A DNA stretch of 64,000 bases from Ruminococcus sp. (lineage in GTDB: Bacteria; Bacillota; Clostridia; Oscillospirales; Ruminococcaceae). The number at the start of each line of letters is the position of its first letter. The first letter of the stretch is position 1. Positions 44,082 through 53,705 of this stretch are shown here, piece after piece. Both the position numbers and the translations under genes were made by a program. The stretch spans positions 62,001-126,000 of the forward strand of contig JAHABC010000003.1 in assembly GCA_018376535.1 (NCBI GenBank), given 5' to 3'. The notes under the pieces were generated by a model. That model ran no database searches, was not told where the DNA came from, and saw only the letters and a program-made list of their open reading frames with translations.

Positions 44082-45454
44082 TGAAATTTTGGAAACTAGC
44101 TATTATTTTAGTTGTAATAATAGGAATATCTGTAGGTGCATATATAGGAGTTTCAAAATCTATTGCTAATAAAGAGGCTGAAAACTTAGAACAATCTGGA
44201 GTTGGAAACTTCTTAAAGTTTAATAGCGAAGATATAAACTCTATAAGCTATACATCTAGCGATGGTACTTTCGATTTTACTTCCGAAGATGGCACTACTT
44301 GGAACTGTACTAATTCCGATATGCGTATAAATAGCAATACTATAATATACACTATATACGCTATGTCCGATTTAGATACCACTAAGCTAATAGAAAAAGA
44401 TTGTGCAGACCTCTCTAAGTACGGATTGGACAATCCTATTAGTGTAACTTGCTCCGATGGTGTTAAAGAGTATAATATTCAAATAGGAAACTTATCACCT
44501 AGTGGTGAAAGCTACTATATAAAATCTATGGATAACAACGATGTGTATACTATAACTGCTTCCGAGGGAAGTGCTATCCATGTGACTAAAAATGATTTGA
44601 AAGATAGACTTATTATCAACAGTTATGTTTCTGACGTTCAAAAGATTGTTTACTCTGAAGATGGTAAGGTAGTGTTCAACTGCCAAAAAGATGACTCTGG
44701 TACTTGGCAACTAGTTGAACCTAAAATATCTAACATTGGAACTAATATAGCTAAAATTTCTTCTATCGCCGATTTACTTATTCGTGCTGACGTAGTTGAC
44801 TTCATAACTGAAAATCCTACTAAAGAAGAATTGGCTGAATACGGCTTGGATAATCCTAAGTATACCATAGAAATAGCTGACAGTGATGAGGATAATACCA
44901 TCTACTTAGGAAACTCTCCTACTGATAATGTAATATACGTTCAATTTGCCGATACTAAAGAAGTTGCTACTTTTTACATGGGTGAACTTGGTATAATAGG
45001 CGAAAACGTATCTGCTATTTTAAACGATGTAATATACAATGATAAAAAACAGAATATAACCAATATCAAATATGAGTATGATAATCAAACTTTAGATGTG
45101 GGCATAAAGTATAACTCTACTGATAGTTCTTATACCTATACTAAAGATGGTTCTACTGTATCTAATGAAGATGATATATCTAATTTGAACATATTAACAG
45201 ATGCTAGTCTACAAATATCTCTATACAAGATGGATTTAAATGCCGTTCCAGACGGTGAACCTACTTTCACTATAACCTATACTAGAAACTATGAACCTAA
45301 CACCTATAAGTTGGAATTTATCCCAACTGATGAAGATTCTAAATACTACTATGTAAAAATGAACGGTGAATACTTCGGTTGCATAGTTAGAAACAGAATT
45401 TTAATATCAGATAATGGCGTAATTAAACTATTAAAAGATGAACTATCTAAATAG
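44081..45454 (+). CDS. DUF4340-domain extracytoplasmic protein
   Basis: The 457-residue protein has an N-terminal membrane anchor (about 5-23) and repeated beta-rich domains of the DUF4340 type (SYTSSDGTFDFTSEDGTTW, LSKYGLDNPISVT, LAEYGLDNPKYTI). It is a regular fourth partner of GldA/F/G-like systems and may bind the exported substrate or the cell wall. No catalytic motif is seen. Confidence 0.8.
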   Translation: MKFWKLAIILVVIIGISVGAYIGVSKSIANKEAENLEQSGVGNFLKFNSEDINSISYTSSDGTFDFTSEDGTTWNCTNSDMRINSNTIIYTIYAMSDLDTTKLIEKDCADLSKYGLDNPISVTCSDGVKEYNIQIGNLSPSGESYYIKSMDNNDVYTITASEGSAIHVTKNDLKDRLIINSYVSDVQKIVYSEDGKVVFNCQKDDSGTWQLVEPKISNIGTNIAKISSIADLLIRADVVDFITENPTKEELAEYGLDNPKYTIEIADSDEDNTIYLGNSPTDNVIYVQFADTKEVATFYMGELGIIGENVSAILNDVIYNDKKQNITNIKYEYDNQTLDVGIKYNSTDSSYTYTKDGSTVSNEDDISNLNILTDASLQISLYKMDLNAVPDGEPTFTITYTRNYEPNTYKLEFIPTDEDSKYYYVKMNGEYFGCIVRNRILISDNGVIKLLKDELSK

Positions 45455-45487
45455 CCATATTAGATGATATTGAATATCTAAATATAT

Positions 45488-45518
45488 AAGGAACGTTTAT
45501 AAGCGTTCCTTAATTTTT
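45488..45518 (+). terminator. Terminator of the ABC operon
   Basis: AAGGAACG pairs with CGTTCCTT over about eight bases and is followed by AATTTTT, about 35 bases after the DUF4340 stop codon. Confidence 0.85.
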
Positions 45519-45564
45519 ATGTGAATTATCATGTTATAAATTCCATAAATTAACTTATATATGA

Positions 45565-45593
45565 TTGACATATTTTGTAATTTATGATATACT
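45565..45593 (+). promoter_or_regulatory. Promoter of the Ogt-histidine kinase gene
   Basis: -35 TTGACA (45565-45570), a 17-bp spacer and -10 TATACT (45588-45593) are near consensus. Transcription should start at about 45600, leaving only about 14 bases before the first ATG. Confidence 0.85.
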
Positions 45594-45613
45594 TAAATAA
45601 AAATATCTAGGAG

Positions 45614-48600
45614 ATGATAAGTATAAAAAGCATATGTTCTATATATCAATGTCCAGTGGGAATATTAACTATAGTAAATGATGGCTTTTATGTAACTCAT
45701 ATATTATACGGAAATCATTCAGGTGAATTTAACTTTGAACAGAAAAATTCCATAAATGCTAGAGTAATGTCAGAATTAAATGAATACTTCAACGGCACTA
45801 GAAAAACTTTCGATATTCCTATTAAACCAAGTGGTACAGATTTTCAAAAAAAAGTTTGGAACGCTCTTAGTAAAATCCCATATGGCGAAACCCGTTCTTA
45901 TGGTGAAATTGCTGACCTAATTGGAAAATCTTCAGCAGTGAGAGCTATCGGTATGGCAAATGCTAAAAATCCGATAGCAATTATTATACCTTGCCATAGA
46001 GTAACTAACTCAAACGGTTCACTTGCTGGATACACTGGAGGAGCTTATACTAAAAAAAGATTGCTCGATTTGGAAAAATCTACTTTAACTGATATAAACC
46101 AAAAACTTTTAAAAGAAAATAAAGCCTCTAGTGAACTCTTAAACATGGCTCTACTTAGAACTCAAATATATGGATTTTATTACTATCCACAAGAAAACGT
46201 CTATCTATTTCCTGAACGTACTGCAAATAAGTATACCTTTAAATCTAGATATGAAAATGCTCCATATAGTTTTTGCAATAAATTAATTTTTCCTAATGAC
46301 AGAAGAAGATTCCTTCTAATGAATAATGCTATTCAAGATGGCGAACAGTATAAAACTGATACTTTTAAATCCATTAGTGGAAAGTATTGGTGGAAAATAA
46401 CTCTATCTACGGCTGAGTATGACGAAAATGATAAACCTTTAATCACGGTAGGTACTGTAGAAGATGTTACAGAAGAAAAGTTACTTCAAATTGAAAAAGA
46501 TAATCAGTTTAATTTAAGTCAACAGATATTACTATCGCTAAGTAATCTATTCACTGGAGTGCACAAGATAGACTTAAACACTGGTACTATTAGAAGTATT
46601 AGAATGTTACACAATATACCAGAAATTGAAATAAATATAGATTATGATTATAACTATTGGCTTACTTCTTTTAGTCAATACTACCACCCTATCGATAGAA
46701 AACGCCTACTTGAACAGTTTTCTTATGAAAATATACTATATCAACGCAACTTAGGAACTCGTACTATAGAAGACAATTATAGACGTTTTATGGATAATTC
46801 TTATTGTTGGATATCTAATAAAGCTATACTAAATAATAAAAATTTCGATAGCGAATTTGCTTTAATAGTTCAAATGGACGTTTCAGACTCTTATCAAAAG
46901 TCCAGTATTATAAATGCTCTAAGTAGTGGTTACTATGCTATATACTATCTAAATATATATGATGATACCTATGAAATTCTTAGGTCAGACAAGATAGTTA
47001 AAAAGAAAATGAATATAAAACCTACTGGTTGTTATTCTAAAATTATGGAACAATACATAACAAACTTTGTGCACCCAGAAGATAGAATTAATATTCAAAA
47101 ATTTTCTAACATTATAAACCTTAGGCAACATCAATATAACCATTGTAATGAAATTTCTATGCTATTTAGAAAAAAAGTCGGAACTCATTACGAATGCGTA
47201 GAACTAAAGTACATAATGAACATATCGCATGAACCTCAATATATAGTGTTGGCTTTAAAGAATGTCGACGAAACTATCCGTCATGAACTAGATACTAAAC
47301 AACTTTTATTAGATGCCCTAAACAATTCTGAAAGTATAAATCTAGCTACTAATAAGATACTCTCAACAGTATCACATGATATGCAAAAGTGCATAAACTC
47401 TATTAATCAATTAACGACCTTAGCCATAGCCAACACTGATAATCTTGAAAACGTTAATAGTTGCCTTGAAGGAATATCACAAGCAAGTAAGCAATTGACA
47501 TCTCAAATGGATAAAATTCTCAATATAAGTACTACAGAGCATACTAATTTCAATCTACAATACTCACGATTTAGTATATCACAACTAATTCAGTCTACAA
47601 TAGAAGTTGTTTTCAATAGTATGAAAGAAAAGCATATACAATTTGATTATAACTTCCATAATATGTACTATGATAGAATAATCGGTGACGAACTTAGAAT
47701 GAAGCAGTTTATGTCCAACATACTTGGAAACGCTATAAAGTTCAATAAGTTCGGAGGTAACATAAAATTGACTGTTGAACAACTTCCAATAAAAGAAGAT
47801 TGCATCATTACACATAAGTTTATAGTATCGGATACTGGCATAGGCATCAGTGAGGACGACGTTAAAAGAATTTTTGAGCCTTTTGCTCGTGCTAATGACG
47901 ACAGAATACAAAATATATCTGGCAATGGTGTCGGATTGACTTTAGTAGGTAGCATAGTAAAATCGTTAGGTGGAACTATCAAAGTGGATAGCACTCTTAA
48001 CAAGGGTACTACTTTTACTGTAACTCTTAATTTAAAAACTGATGACAATAAAAATCTTACTAATGTTGATGTTCCTAATATTAACGTTTTGGTTCTAAAC
48101 AATAACAAAAACGAATTAGAATATACTAGAACTTGTTTAGAAAGTTTAAATATAAATGTAACTACTACTACATCTTATTCCGATGCTTTAGATAAACTTA
48201 ATCTAGCCCATGCTAAATCGGAAGACTATTTCGCTATATTAATAGATAATTCTATAAATGATATAAACTTTATGGATTTAATAGATATTATCCGTGAAAA
48301 CTTTGGCAGACAACCTCTAAAAGTTCTAGTATCCTCTTACGATTTAACCCCTCTTGAAGATTGTAGCAACGACTTTGGTATAGATGGTTTTGTTCATAAA
48401 CCTATGTTTGTGCATCAACTTGCGAACATATTCAACTTGCTAACTAAAGATATAAAACCTTTTTATAACAAAGATTTCTTTGCTATTAGACCACTAAACA
48501 ATACTAACTGTCTACTCATTGAAGATAATAAGTCACATCAAAATATTGATAAATCTATACTAAAAATGTTAGGTTCTAATGTTGATACTGCTAGTAGCAA

Positions 48601-48883
48601 TTCCGATGCTATAGAGTGTATCCAATGTGGCAAAAAGTATGATTACATAGTTATGAATATAAATCAAACGTACACACAAGAGTTTGAAACTAGTGTTAAA
48701 ATTCACTCAATAGATAAGTCTGTTCCCATAATAGCTATGACATCACATTATTTTCCTGAAATAGTTAAGTTAGCTATAAAATCTGGTATGAGTGCAACCA
48801 TAGTTAAACCTATAGATGTTAATACTAATCAATTAGTAAACACCATTTTAAGTAACGTTCAACTTGCAAAATTTAATAGATAG
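45614..48883 (+). CDS. O6-methylguanine-DNA methyltransferase fused to hybrid histidine kinase
   Basis: One open frame of 1089 residues joins two unrelated activities. Residues 1-155 are a complete Ogt/MGMT domain: FQKKVWNALSKIPYGETRSYGEIA, RAIGMANAKNP with the Arg finger R110, and PCHRV with acceptor C127. A short coil leads to three PAS-like domains (about 180-285, 300-425 and 430-560). A kinase core follows with H588 in VSHDMQ, the N box NILGNAIKFN, DTGIGIS, IFEPFARAN and GNGVGLTL. Two receiver domains close the protein (about 821-940 and 963-1080). Receiver 1 keeps a phospho-acceptor Asp (ILIDNS) but lacks the acidic pair (LNNNKNE); receiver 2 has the acidic pair (IEDN) but Asn in place of the acceptor (YIVMNI). 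There is no membrane segment, so it is cytoplasmic. A link between alkylation damage and signalling is inference. Confidence 0.88.
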   Translation: MISIKSICSIYQCPVGILTIVNDGFYVTHILYGNHSGEFNFEQKNSINARVMSELNEYFNGTRKTFDIPIKPSGTDFQKKVWNALSKIPYGETRSYGEIADLIGKSSAVRAIGMANAKNPIAIIIPCHRVTNSNGSLAGYTGGAYTKKRLLDLEKSTLTDINQKLLKENKASSELLNMALLRTQIYGFYYYPQENVYLFPERTANKYTFKSRYENAPYSFCNKLIFPNDRRRFLLMNNAIQDGEQYKTDTFKSISGKYWWKITLSTAEYDENDKPLITVGTVEDVTEEKLLQIEKDNQFNLSQQILLSLSNLFTGVHKIDLNTGTIRSIRMLHNIPEIEINIDYDYNYWLTSFSQYYHPIDRKRLLEQFSYENILYQRNLGTRTIEDNYRRFMDNSYCWISNKAILNNKNFDSEFALIVQMDVSDSYQKSSIINALSSGYYAIYYLNIYDDTYEILRSDKIVKKKMNIKPTGCYSKIMEQYITNFVHPEDRINIQKFSNIINLRQHQYNHCNEISMLFRKKVGTHYECVELKYIMNISHEPQYIVLALKNVDETIRHELDTKQLLLDALNNSESINLATNKILSTVSHDMQKCINSINQLTTLAIANTDNLENVNSCLEGISQASKQLTSQMDKILNISTTEHTNFNLQYSRFSISQLIQSTIEVVFNSMKEKHIQFDYNFHNMYYDRIIGDELRMKQFMSNILGNAIKFNKFGGNIKLTVEQLPIKEDCIITHKFIVSDTGIGISEDDVKRIFEPFARANDDRIQNISGNGVGLTLVGSIVKSLGGTIKVDSTLNKGTTFTVTLNLKTDDNKNLTNVDVPNINVLVLNNNKNELEYTRTCLESLNINVTTTTSYSDALDKLNLAHAKSEDYFAILIDNSINDINFMDLIDIIRENFGRQPLKVLVSSYDLTPLEDCSNDFGIDGFVHKPMFVHQLANIFNLLTKDIKPFYNKDFFAIRPLNNTNCLLIEDNKSHQNIDKSILKMLGSNVDTASSNSDAIECIQCGKKYDYIVMNINQTYTQEFETSVKIHSIDKSVPIIAMTSHYFPEIVKLAIKSGMSATIVKPIDVNTNQLVNTILSNVQLAKFNR

Positions 48884-48888
48884 ATTTT

Positions 48889-48915
48889 AGGGATATCTTT
48901 ATTATAGATATCCCT
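48889..48915. terminator. Bidirectional terminator between kinase and bPH2 genes
   Basis: AGGGATATC pairs with GATATCCCT over a nine-base loop between the convergent stop codons at 48883 and 48917. T runs on both sides are short. Confidence 0.65.
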
Positions 48916-48916
48916 A

Positions 48917-50359
48917 CTATTTTGATATAAATGGTTCTATGGCACTTCTAGGCATACCCATAACTTTATGTCCTTGCGATTGCTCAGTAGTTAAATAGAA
49001 AGTTATATTATAGGTATCGCTATACTTTTGGAATATGGTTTGTGTAATAGATACTTTAGCTATCTTAATATCTGATACTAATATGGTATGGAATGAAAAT
49101 CCTTTAGAATATCTAATACATAGTTGATTATCTTTTAAAGAAAATCCAGTAGTAAACAAAGATATTATACTTATAATTAGATACCATATCAAAGGTAGTT
49201 CTAACATTAAAGTTATAAATCTTATTACGCTAGTTGCACTAGGTAAGAAGTATATTCCTACTAAATAAACCATCACGACCAATACACACGGAATAATAGC
49301 TTTATAAGTATATCTCCAAAAGTTAGTCCAACGAGGCTTATAGTTATTGGGATATATCTTCATGTTGGGCATAATTGCCGATATAGTATCTTGACAGTTC
49401 TTTCTACTCATAATTGGAATGAATACTGGAATTTCTTCATTAGTAGAACCGTATCCCGAACAGTTTACATTTATGGATACAAACTTAAAAATTTTTGTCC
49501 AAAAACTTTGACATAGGTCTGTATAGTTTACCATATTTTCACATATCTTATAACGACGTTTGGTAAGAACTCCCGTACGGATAAACACTCCATGAGAATT
49601 TTTTTTAATCTTGAAGTTAGTATATCTAATGATATTCGTTATAAAAGAGAGTATCCAACTAAAAGCGATTATCAAAGAAAGTCCTACGAATATCGGCGAT
49701 ACGTTAAGCATAAGTTTTTCCGTAACGGTTTCTGTTACCATATTGAACTCATCTATAACCGAACGTTGTAAAAACTGTTCTACTATGCTACCAGCTTTGA
49801 ATAAAAATACAAATATATATATTGCTCCAGTAAGAGTACTCGAAAATATAAACGAAAAGAAAAACGTATGCCAAAAGTTAGGTTTATATTCAAAAGTTTG
49901 ACTATTATCAGTAGTTACATCATTGGTATTTATGGCGTTTCTTAGCCAATGCAGAGTTTTTTCCGTAACTAATAAAGATAAATCCTTATCTAAAGTACCT
50001 GCTCTGGTGTTCACCAAAAGAGTGGTTGCCTTAAAAGGTCTTAAAAAAAAGGATTTTTCTTCCGTCACCGATGATATACTATTCAATGGAATTATCTTTC
50101 TAGTTCTAACTATTACTCCATTTAAGAATATTATAGAATTATCTTTTACATTAAACCTAGAGAATTGCCATCTAACGTAACCTGTTAATAGTATAATCAA
50201 TAGAGTTAGTATATCAAACCAAGCACCAGCGAACCAATCCACTAGAGCTTGAATATCACCAATGCGTATAGAGAGAATACCTCTAATTAAAGGAAATATT
50301 AATAGCCAAAGGTTCTTAGCTGAATATGAAAGTATCTTTAAAGGGTGCTGACGCTTCAA
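48917..50359 (-). CDS. YdbT-like membrane protein with bacterial PH domains
   Basis: The 480-residue protein has about six membrane helices in three pairs, separated by bacterial pleckstrin-homology (bPH2) segments, visible as FSRFNVKDNSIIFLNGVIVRTRKIIPLNSISSV and YTNFKIKKNSHGVFIRTGVLTKRRYKI-like repeats. Such YdbT/YdbS pairs are widespread in Firmicutes; in Bacillus YdbS/YdbT have been linked to envelope stress and antimicrobial peptides, but a mechanism is not known to me. It lies 12 bases behind the small bPH2 partner. Confidence 0.78.
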   Translation of the reverse strand: MKRQHPLKILSYSAKNLWLLIFPLIRGILSIRIGDIQALVDWFAGAWFDILTLLIILLTGYVRWQFSRFNVKDNSIIFLNGVIVRTRKIIPLNSISSVTEEKSFFLRPFKATTLLVNTRAGTLDKDLSLLVTEKTLHWLRNAINTNDVTTDNSQTFEYKPNFWHTFFFSFIFSSTLTGAIYIFVFLFKAGSIVEQFLQRSVIDEFNMVTETVTEKLMLNVSPIFVGLSLIIAFSWILSFITNIIRYTNFKIKKNSHGVFIRTGVLTKRRYKICENMVNYTDLCQSFWTKIFKFVSINVNCSGYGSTNEEIPVFIPIMSRKNCQDTISAIMPNMKIYPNNYKPRWTNFWRYTYKAIIPCVLVVMVYLVGIYFLPSATSVIRFITLMLELPLIWYLIISIISLFTTGFSLKDNQLCIRYSKGFSFHTILVSDIKIAKVSITQTIFQKYSDTYNITFYLTTEQSQGHKVMGMPRSAIEPFISK

Positions 50360-50371
50360 AAAGTATCCCTC

Positions 50372-50809
50372 CTACTGATTAATCTGCTTGTTTACTAGAT
50401 TTAATATATCAACACTATCTTGTTTACTTAGAAAGTTAAAAATCATGTAGCCACCCAGAGCGTTAAATATTATGAAGTTAAAGCCAATATATCTAAATAG
50501 TGGAATGTACACCGAAGTTACATACTGGATAGACGAAACTTTCATAGTTTGATTACTTCGTATAAAAAAACCGCTCTCCTTAGATAAAATATTCTTACTT
50601 ACTTTAAAAGATACCATCTTAAAATACAACGGTACATATATAGATGCAAAGAATATTCCTACAACTGTTATAACACTCATTAATATATACATTATAATAT
50701 TGTAATCTTGTAGATACATATAAGCTATTACATCTAAAGCGACCATTAATAGTAGTATTAAAATTCTAATACATATCATGCAATTTTTATCTGCCCTGTA
50801 TATTTTCAA
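50372..50809 (-). CDS. YdbS-like small bPH2 membrane protein
   Basis: The 145-residue protein has two N-terminal membrane helices (about 13-32 and 40-58) followed by one bPH2 domain (MVSFKVSKNILSKESGFFIRSNQTMKVSSIQYV). It forms a pair with the larger YdbT-like protein downstream and follows the reductase gene by 23 bases. Confidence 0.75.
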   Translation of the reverse strand: MKIYRADKNCMICIRILILLLMVALDVIAYMYLQDYNIIMYILMSVITVVGIFFASIYVPLYFKMVSFKVSKNILSKESGFFIRSNQTMKVSSIQYVTSVYIPLFRYIGFNFIIFNALGGYMIFNFLSKQDSVDILNLVNKQINQ

Positions 50810-50832
50810 AAATTTTCACCTCTTGTAAGATA

Positions 50833-51543
50833 TCAACAAATTCCTCCGTTTACTGCAATATCCTGAGCAGTTATATAAGACGCTCTATTAGATGCCAAAA
50901 AACTAACCACATTAGCAACATCTTGTGGAGTGCCTAGCCTATACAATGGAATTTCTTCTTTAAGTGAGTTTAAATCTTCTTGACTAAGATGAGAGTTCAT
51001 AGAGGTATCTATTACCCCTGGGGATACGCAATTTACTCTAATCCCAGATAGACCTACTTCTTTAGCTAAAGCCTTAGTAAATCCTATTATAGCCGACTTT
51101 GTAGCAGAATAATGTACTTCACATGAGCCACCAATCTCACCCCACATAGATGATATGTTTATAATATTACCACTCTTTTTAGATATCATATGCTTTACAA
51201 CTTCCGAAGTGCAATTTAAAACGCCATTTAAATTGATATCTAAAATTCTTTTAGCGTCCTCTTTAGATACTTGATGAAACAATCCTATTACAGATATTCC
51301 TGCATTGTTTACTAATAGGTCTATACTTCCAAAGTTTTGAATAATATAGTCTACCATAGTTTTGACCTCTTGCAAATTAGAAACGTCTGCTTTATATGAA
51401 TATCCATTTATATCTTTAGCGACTTTTTGAGCGTTTATCTTGCTACTATTGTAGTTTACTATAACGGTGTAGCCATCATTGGCGAGTTGTTTGCAAATGG
51501 CCTCGCCTATACCTTTAGAACCTCCAGTTACTAGAGCCAACAT
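50833..51543 (-). CDS. Short-chain dehydrogenase/reductase, FabG-like
   Basis: The 236-residue NAD(P)-dependent oxidoreductase has the glycine motif TGGSKGIG, the NNAG motif, the catalytic serine in NISSMWG, Y145 and K149 (YSATK). It is similar to 3-oxoacyl-ACP reductase (FabG), but no other fatty acid genes are near, so another hydroxy/keto substrate is possible. It starts behind AAGGGGG and leads the bPH2 pair. Confidence 0.88.
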   Translation of the reverse strand: MLALVTGGSKGIGEAICKQLANDGYTVIVNYNSSKINAQKVAKDINGYSYKADVSNLQEVKTMVDYIIQNFGSIDLLVNNAGISVIGLFHQVSKEDAKRILDINLNGVLNCTSEVVKHMISKKSGNIINISSMWGEIGGSCEVHYSATKSAIIGFTKALAKEVGLSGIRVNCVSPGVIDTSMNSHLSQEDLNSLKEEIPLYRLGTPQDVANVVSFLASNRASYITAQDIAVNGGIC

Positions 51544-51670
51544 AATAAAATCCCCCTTGTAAAAACTGTATATTTAGATATATATATTATATCATAGTTT
51601 AAAAGGAAACTCCATAGAATTTTAATATTTTGTGCAATGTGATGAAATGTTAAAAATTTATAAAAATCTC

Positions 51671-51699
51671 TTGAAATATCTTAGTCACTGTGATATATT
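51671..51699 (+). promoter_or_regulatory. Promoter of the LTA-synthase-like gene
   Basis: -35 TTGAAA (51671-51676), 17-bp spacer and -10 TATATT (51694-51699), about 55 bases before the start codon. Confidence 0.7.
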
Positions 51700-51753
51700 A
51701 TCATTTAGATAGAAAGAAATCTATACATTAGAACTGAATTAAGGTGATTTTTT

Positions 51754-53682
51754 ATGCAAATTCAAACCATGGATAAAAATTCCATGAAAGAAAAACTTTT
51801 TTCGGGTTTTTCAAAACTTCGTGATAAAATATCACGATTAAATGAACGCAGAAACTTAAACTCTGAAACTTACAAAGCTACTAACTTGATATTAACTTTA
51901 ATGTTTCCAATATTTATAGTGTTAATTGCAGAGATTAATCAATGTAAATATCCAAGTAAGCTAGTAATGTTTATAGTGGAAAAACCTACAATATTTATGT
52001 TCGATATATTTATATCATCGATAATATTCTACACATTGTATCTACTATTTAGAAAAGGTTTCTGGGCTGTACTGGTACAAGGAATAGTATACTTCTTTTT
52101 AAGTACGGCTGAACTCTTTAAGTACGGAACTAACGGAAATCATTTGATTTTAACAGATATGAAACTTTTCCAAAGTGCTAAAAGTTTAACATCTTTTGCG
52201 TACATAAAGATAACTCCTATGTTGGTAACTTATGCCCTACTATTGATAGTATACATAGGTGCTTGTTTTTGGTTCAATCCAAAGTTAAAGAACTCTTTTA
52301 AAAAGAGATTCATTCCAATAATAGTATCCTTCTGTTCGTGTGTGCTAGTAATTGGAGTTCCTAGTGTATCCAATATGGTTTACGCCGTCTTCGATGTGGA
52401 TACTACTAAATCGGATAACGCTTTTCTAGTAAATGAAAAGTTTAAAAATAATAATTTTATAGCATTCTTTCTACAAACGTTCACTGAGAACATATCTAAT
52501 AAGCTAGAACAACCTCAAGACTATACTGAAGATACCGTAGATGAAATCTTAGAAGACGATACCTCTAGTGATAGTACTTCCGTACAAGATAACATCGATA
52601 CCATATTGACCTCTAGCGAAAATAATGGCATTAAACCTAACGTTATCCAAATAATGTCCGAAAGTTTCGCAGACTTTAGAGTGTTCGATGAACTTAATCT
52701 TAATACTGACGCTTATGACAAAATAGATAATATAGCATCGCAAGGTTATAAGGGTACTGCAATAGTTCCAACATACGCAAGTTTTACAGTAAAGACAGAG
52801 TTTGAACTACTATTCGGTTTACCAGTTAAATCTTTAAATGACCCTAATATGCCTCAAAGAATGTTATTAACTCGTGAACAACCTACTATGGTTCAGTACT
52901 ACCATCATTATGGATATCAAACTGCATATGTACACCCATTTTTATCATCATTCTATAGTCGTTCAAGAATATACTCACAATTTGGTTTCGATACTATGAT
53001 TTTCCAAGATGATTTTACCGTTCCTATTGAATATCTAAACGATTATATCACTGATGATACTGTATTTCGTCAAATAGAAACGCTAATAGAAGATACCAAT
53101 GAACCTTTATACGTTCATACTACTACTATGCAGAACCATCAACCTTATACCAACGGTGAAAATCCTGACGATGAAATTACTAACTATTTAAACAACGTTC
53201 GTATTACTGGTGATGCTCTACAATCTTTTATAGACTATCTAAGTTCTATTGATGAACCTACTGTAGTAGTATTTATCGGTGACCATTTTCCATCTATGCG
53301 TGGAGAAAACAACGTCTATGATTTAATGGGCGTAACTAGTGAAAACTGTCAAGTTATGTTTGAACAGAACTATATCATATGGAGTAACTATGACTTAGAT
53401 TACTCTAGTATGACTAATGAAAAGTTTTCTACTTTCTATATGCCATACGTTATCTGGGATTTAATAGATGCCCCTAAAGATAGCTTTATTCAATCTATGT
53501 TGGATAAGATGAAAACACTTCCAATATACTCAACTAGCTACGATACTACACTTCCTAATGATGAGGATTTGGATATTCTAACTTACGATAGAATTTTAGG
53601 CGATAACGTATCAGGACAGGATTTAGTCGAATATGCTCAGTATGAAACAGAAACTTCTTCAACGGAAGTTTCTACTGAATAA
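51754..53682 (+). CDS. LTA synthase-like membrane sulfatase-fold phosphotransferase
   Basis: The 642-residue protein has five membrane helices in its N-terminal third, then an extracellular alkaline phosphatase/sulfatase-fold domain (about 293-600). Likely catalytic residues are E303 (MSESF), T345 (FTVKTEF, in the place of the LtaS nucleophile) and the DH of FIGDHFPSMR. The closest known function is polymerisation of glycerol phosphate onto glycolipid (LtaS), or a related phosphoglycerol transfer to a surface glycan. The C-terminus is acidic and Ser/Thr-rich. It has its own promoter and is followed by a thioesterase gene. Confidence 0.85.
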   Translation: MQIQTMDKNSMKEKLFSGFSKLRDKISRLNERRNLNSETYKATNLILTLMFPIFIVLIAEINQCKYPSKLVMFIVEKPTIFMFDIFISSIIFYTLYLLFRKGFWAVLVQGIVYFFLSTAELFKYGTNGNHLILTDMKLFQSAKSLTSFAYIKITPMLVTYALLLIVYIGACFWFNPKLKNSFKKRFIPIIVSFCSCVLVIGVPSVSNMVYAVFDVDTTKSDNAFLVNEKFKNNNFIAFFLQTFTENISNKLEQPQDYTEDTVDEILEDDTSSDSTSVQDNIDTILTSSENNGIKPNVIQIMSESFADFRVFDELNLNTDAYDKIDNIASQGYKGTAIVPTYASFTVKTEFELLFGLPVKSLNDPNMPQRMLLTREQPTMVQYYHHYGYQTAYVHPFLSSFYSRSRIYSQFGFDTMIFQDDFTVPIEYLNDYITDDTVFRQIETLIEDTNEPLYVHTTTMQNHQPYTNGENPDDEITNYLNNVRITGDALQSFIDYLSSIDEPTVVVFIGDHFPSMRGENNVYDLMGVTSENCQVMFEQNYIIWSNYDLDYSSMTNEKFSTFYMPYVIWDLIDAPKDSFIQSMLDKMKTLPIYSTSYDTTLPNDEDLDILTYDRILGDNVSGQDLVEYAQYETETSSTEVSTE

Positions 53683-53705
53683 TTAATTCTTAGGAGGTTT
53701 TTAAT

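Noticed and set aside
45614..48883. Ogt-kinase fusion being two genes merged by a sequence error
   Set aside because: The frame is open and in-phase from the methyltransferase end through the coil into the first PAS domain, with no internal ribosome site seen between them and the next terminator only after the receivers. It is kept as a fusion, but sequencing error cannot be fully excluded.
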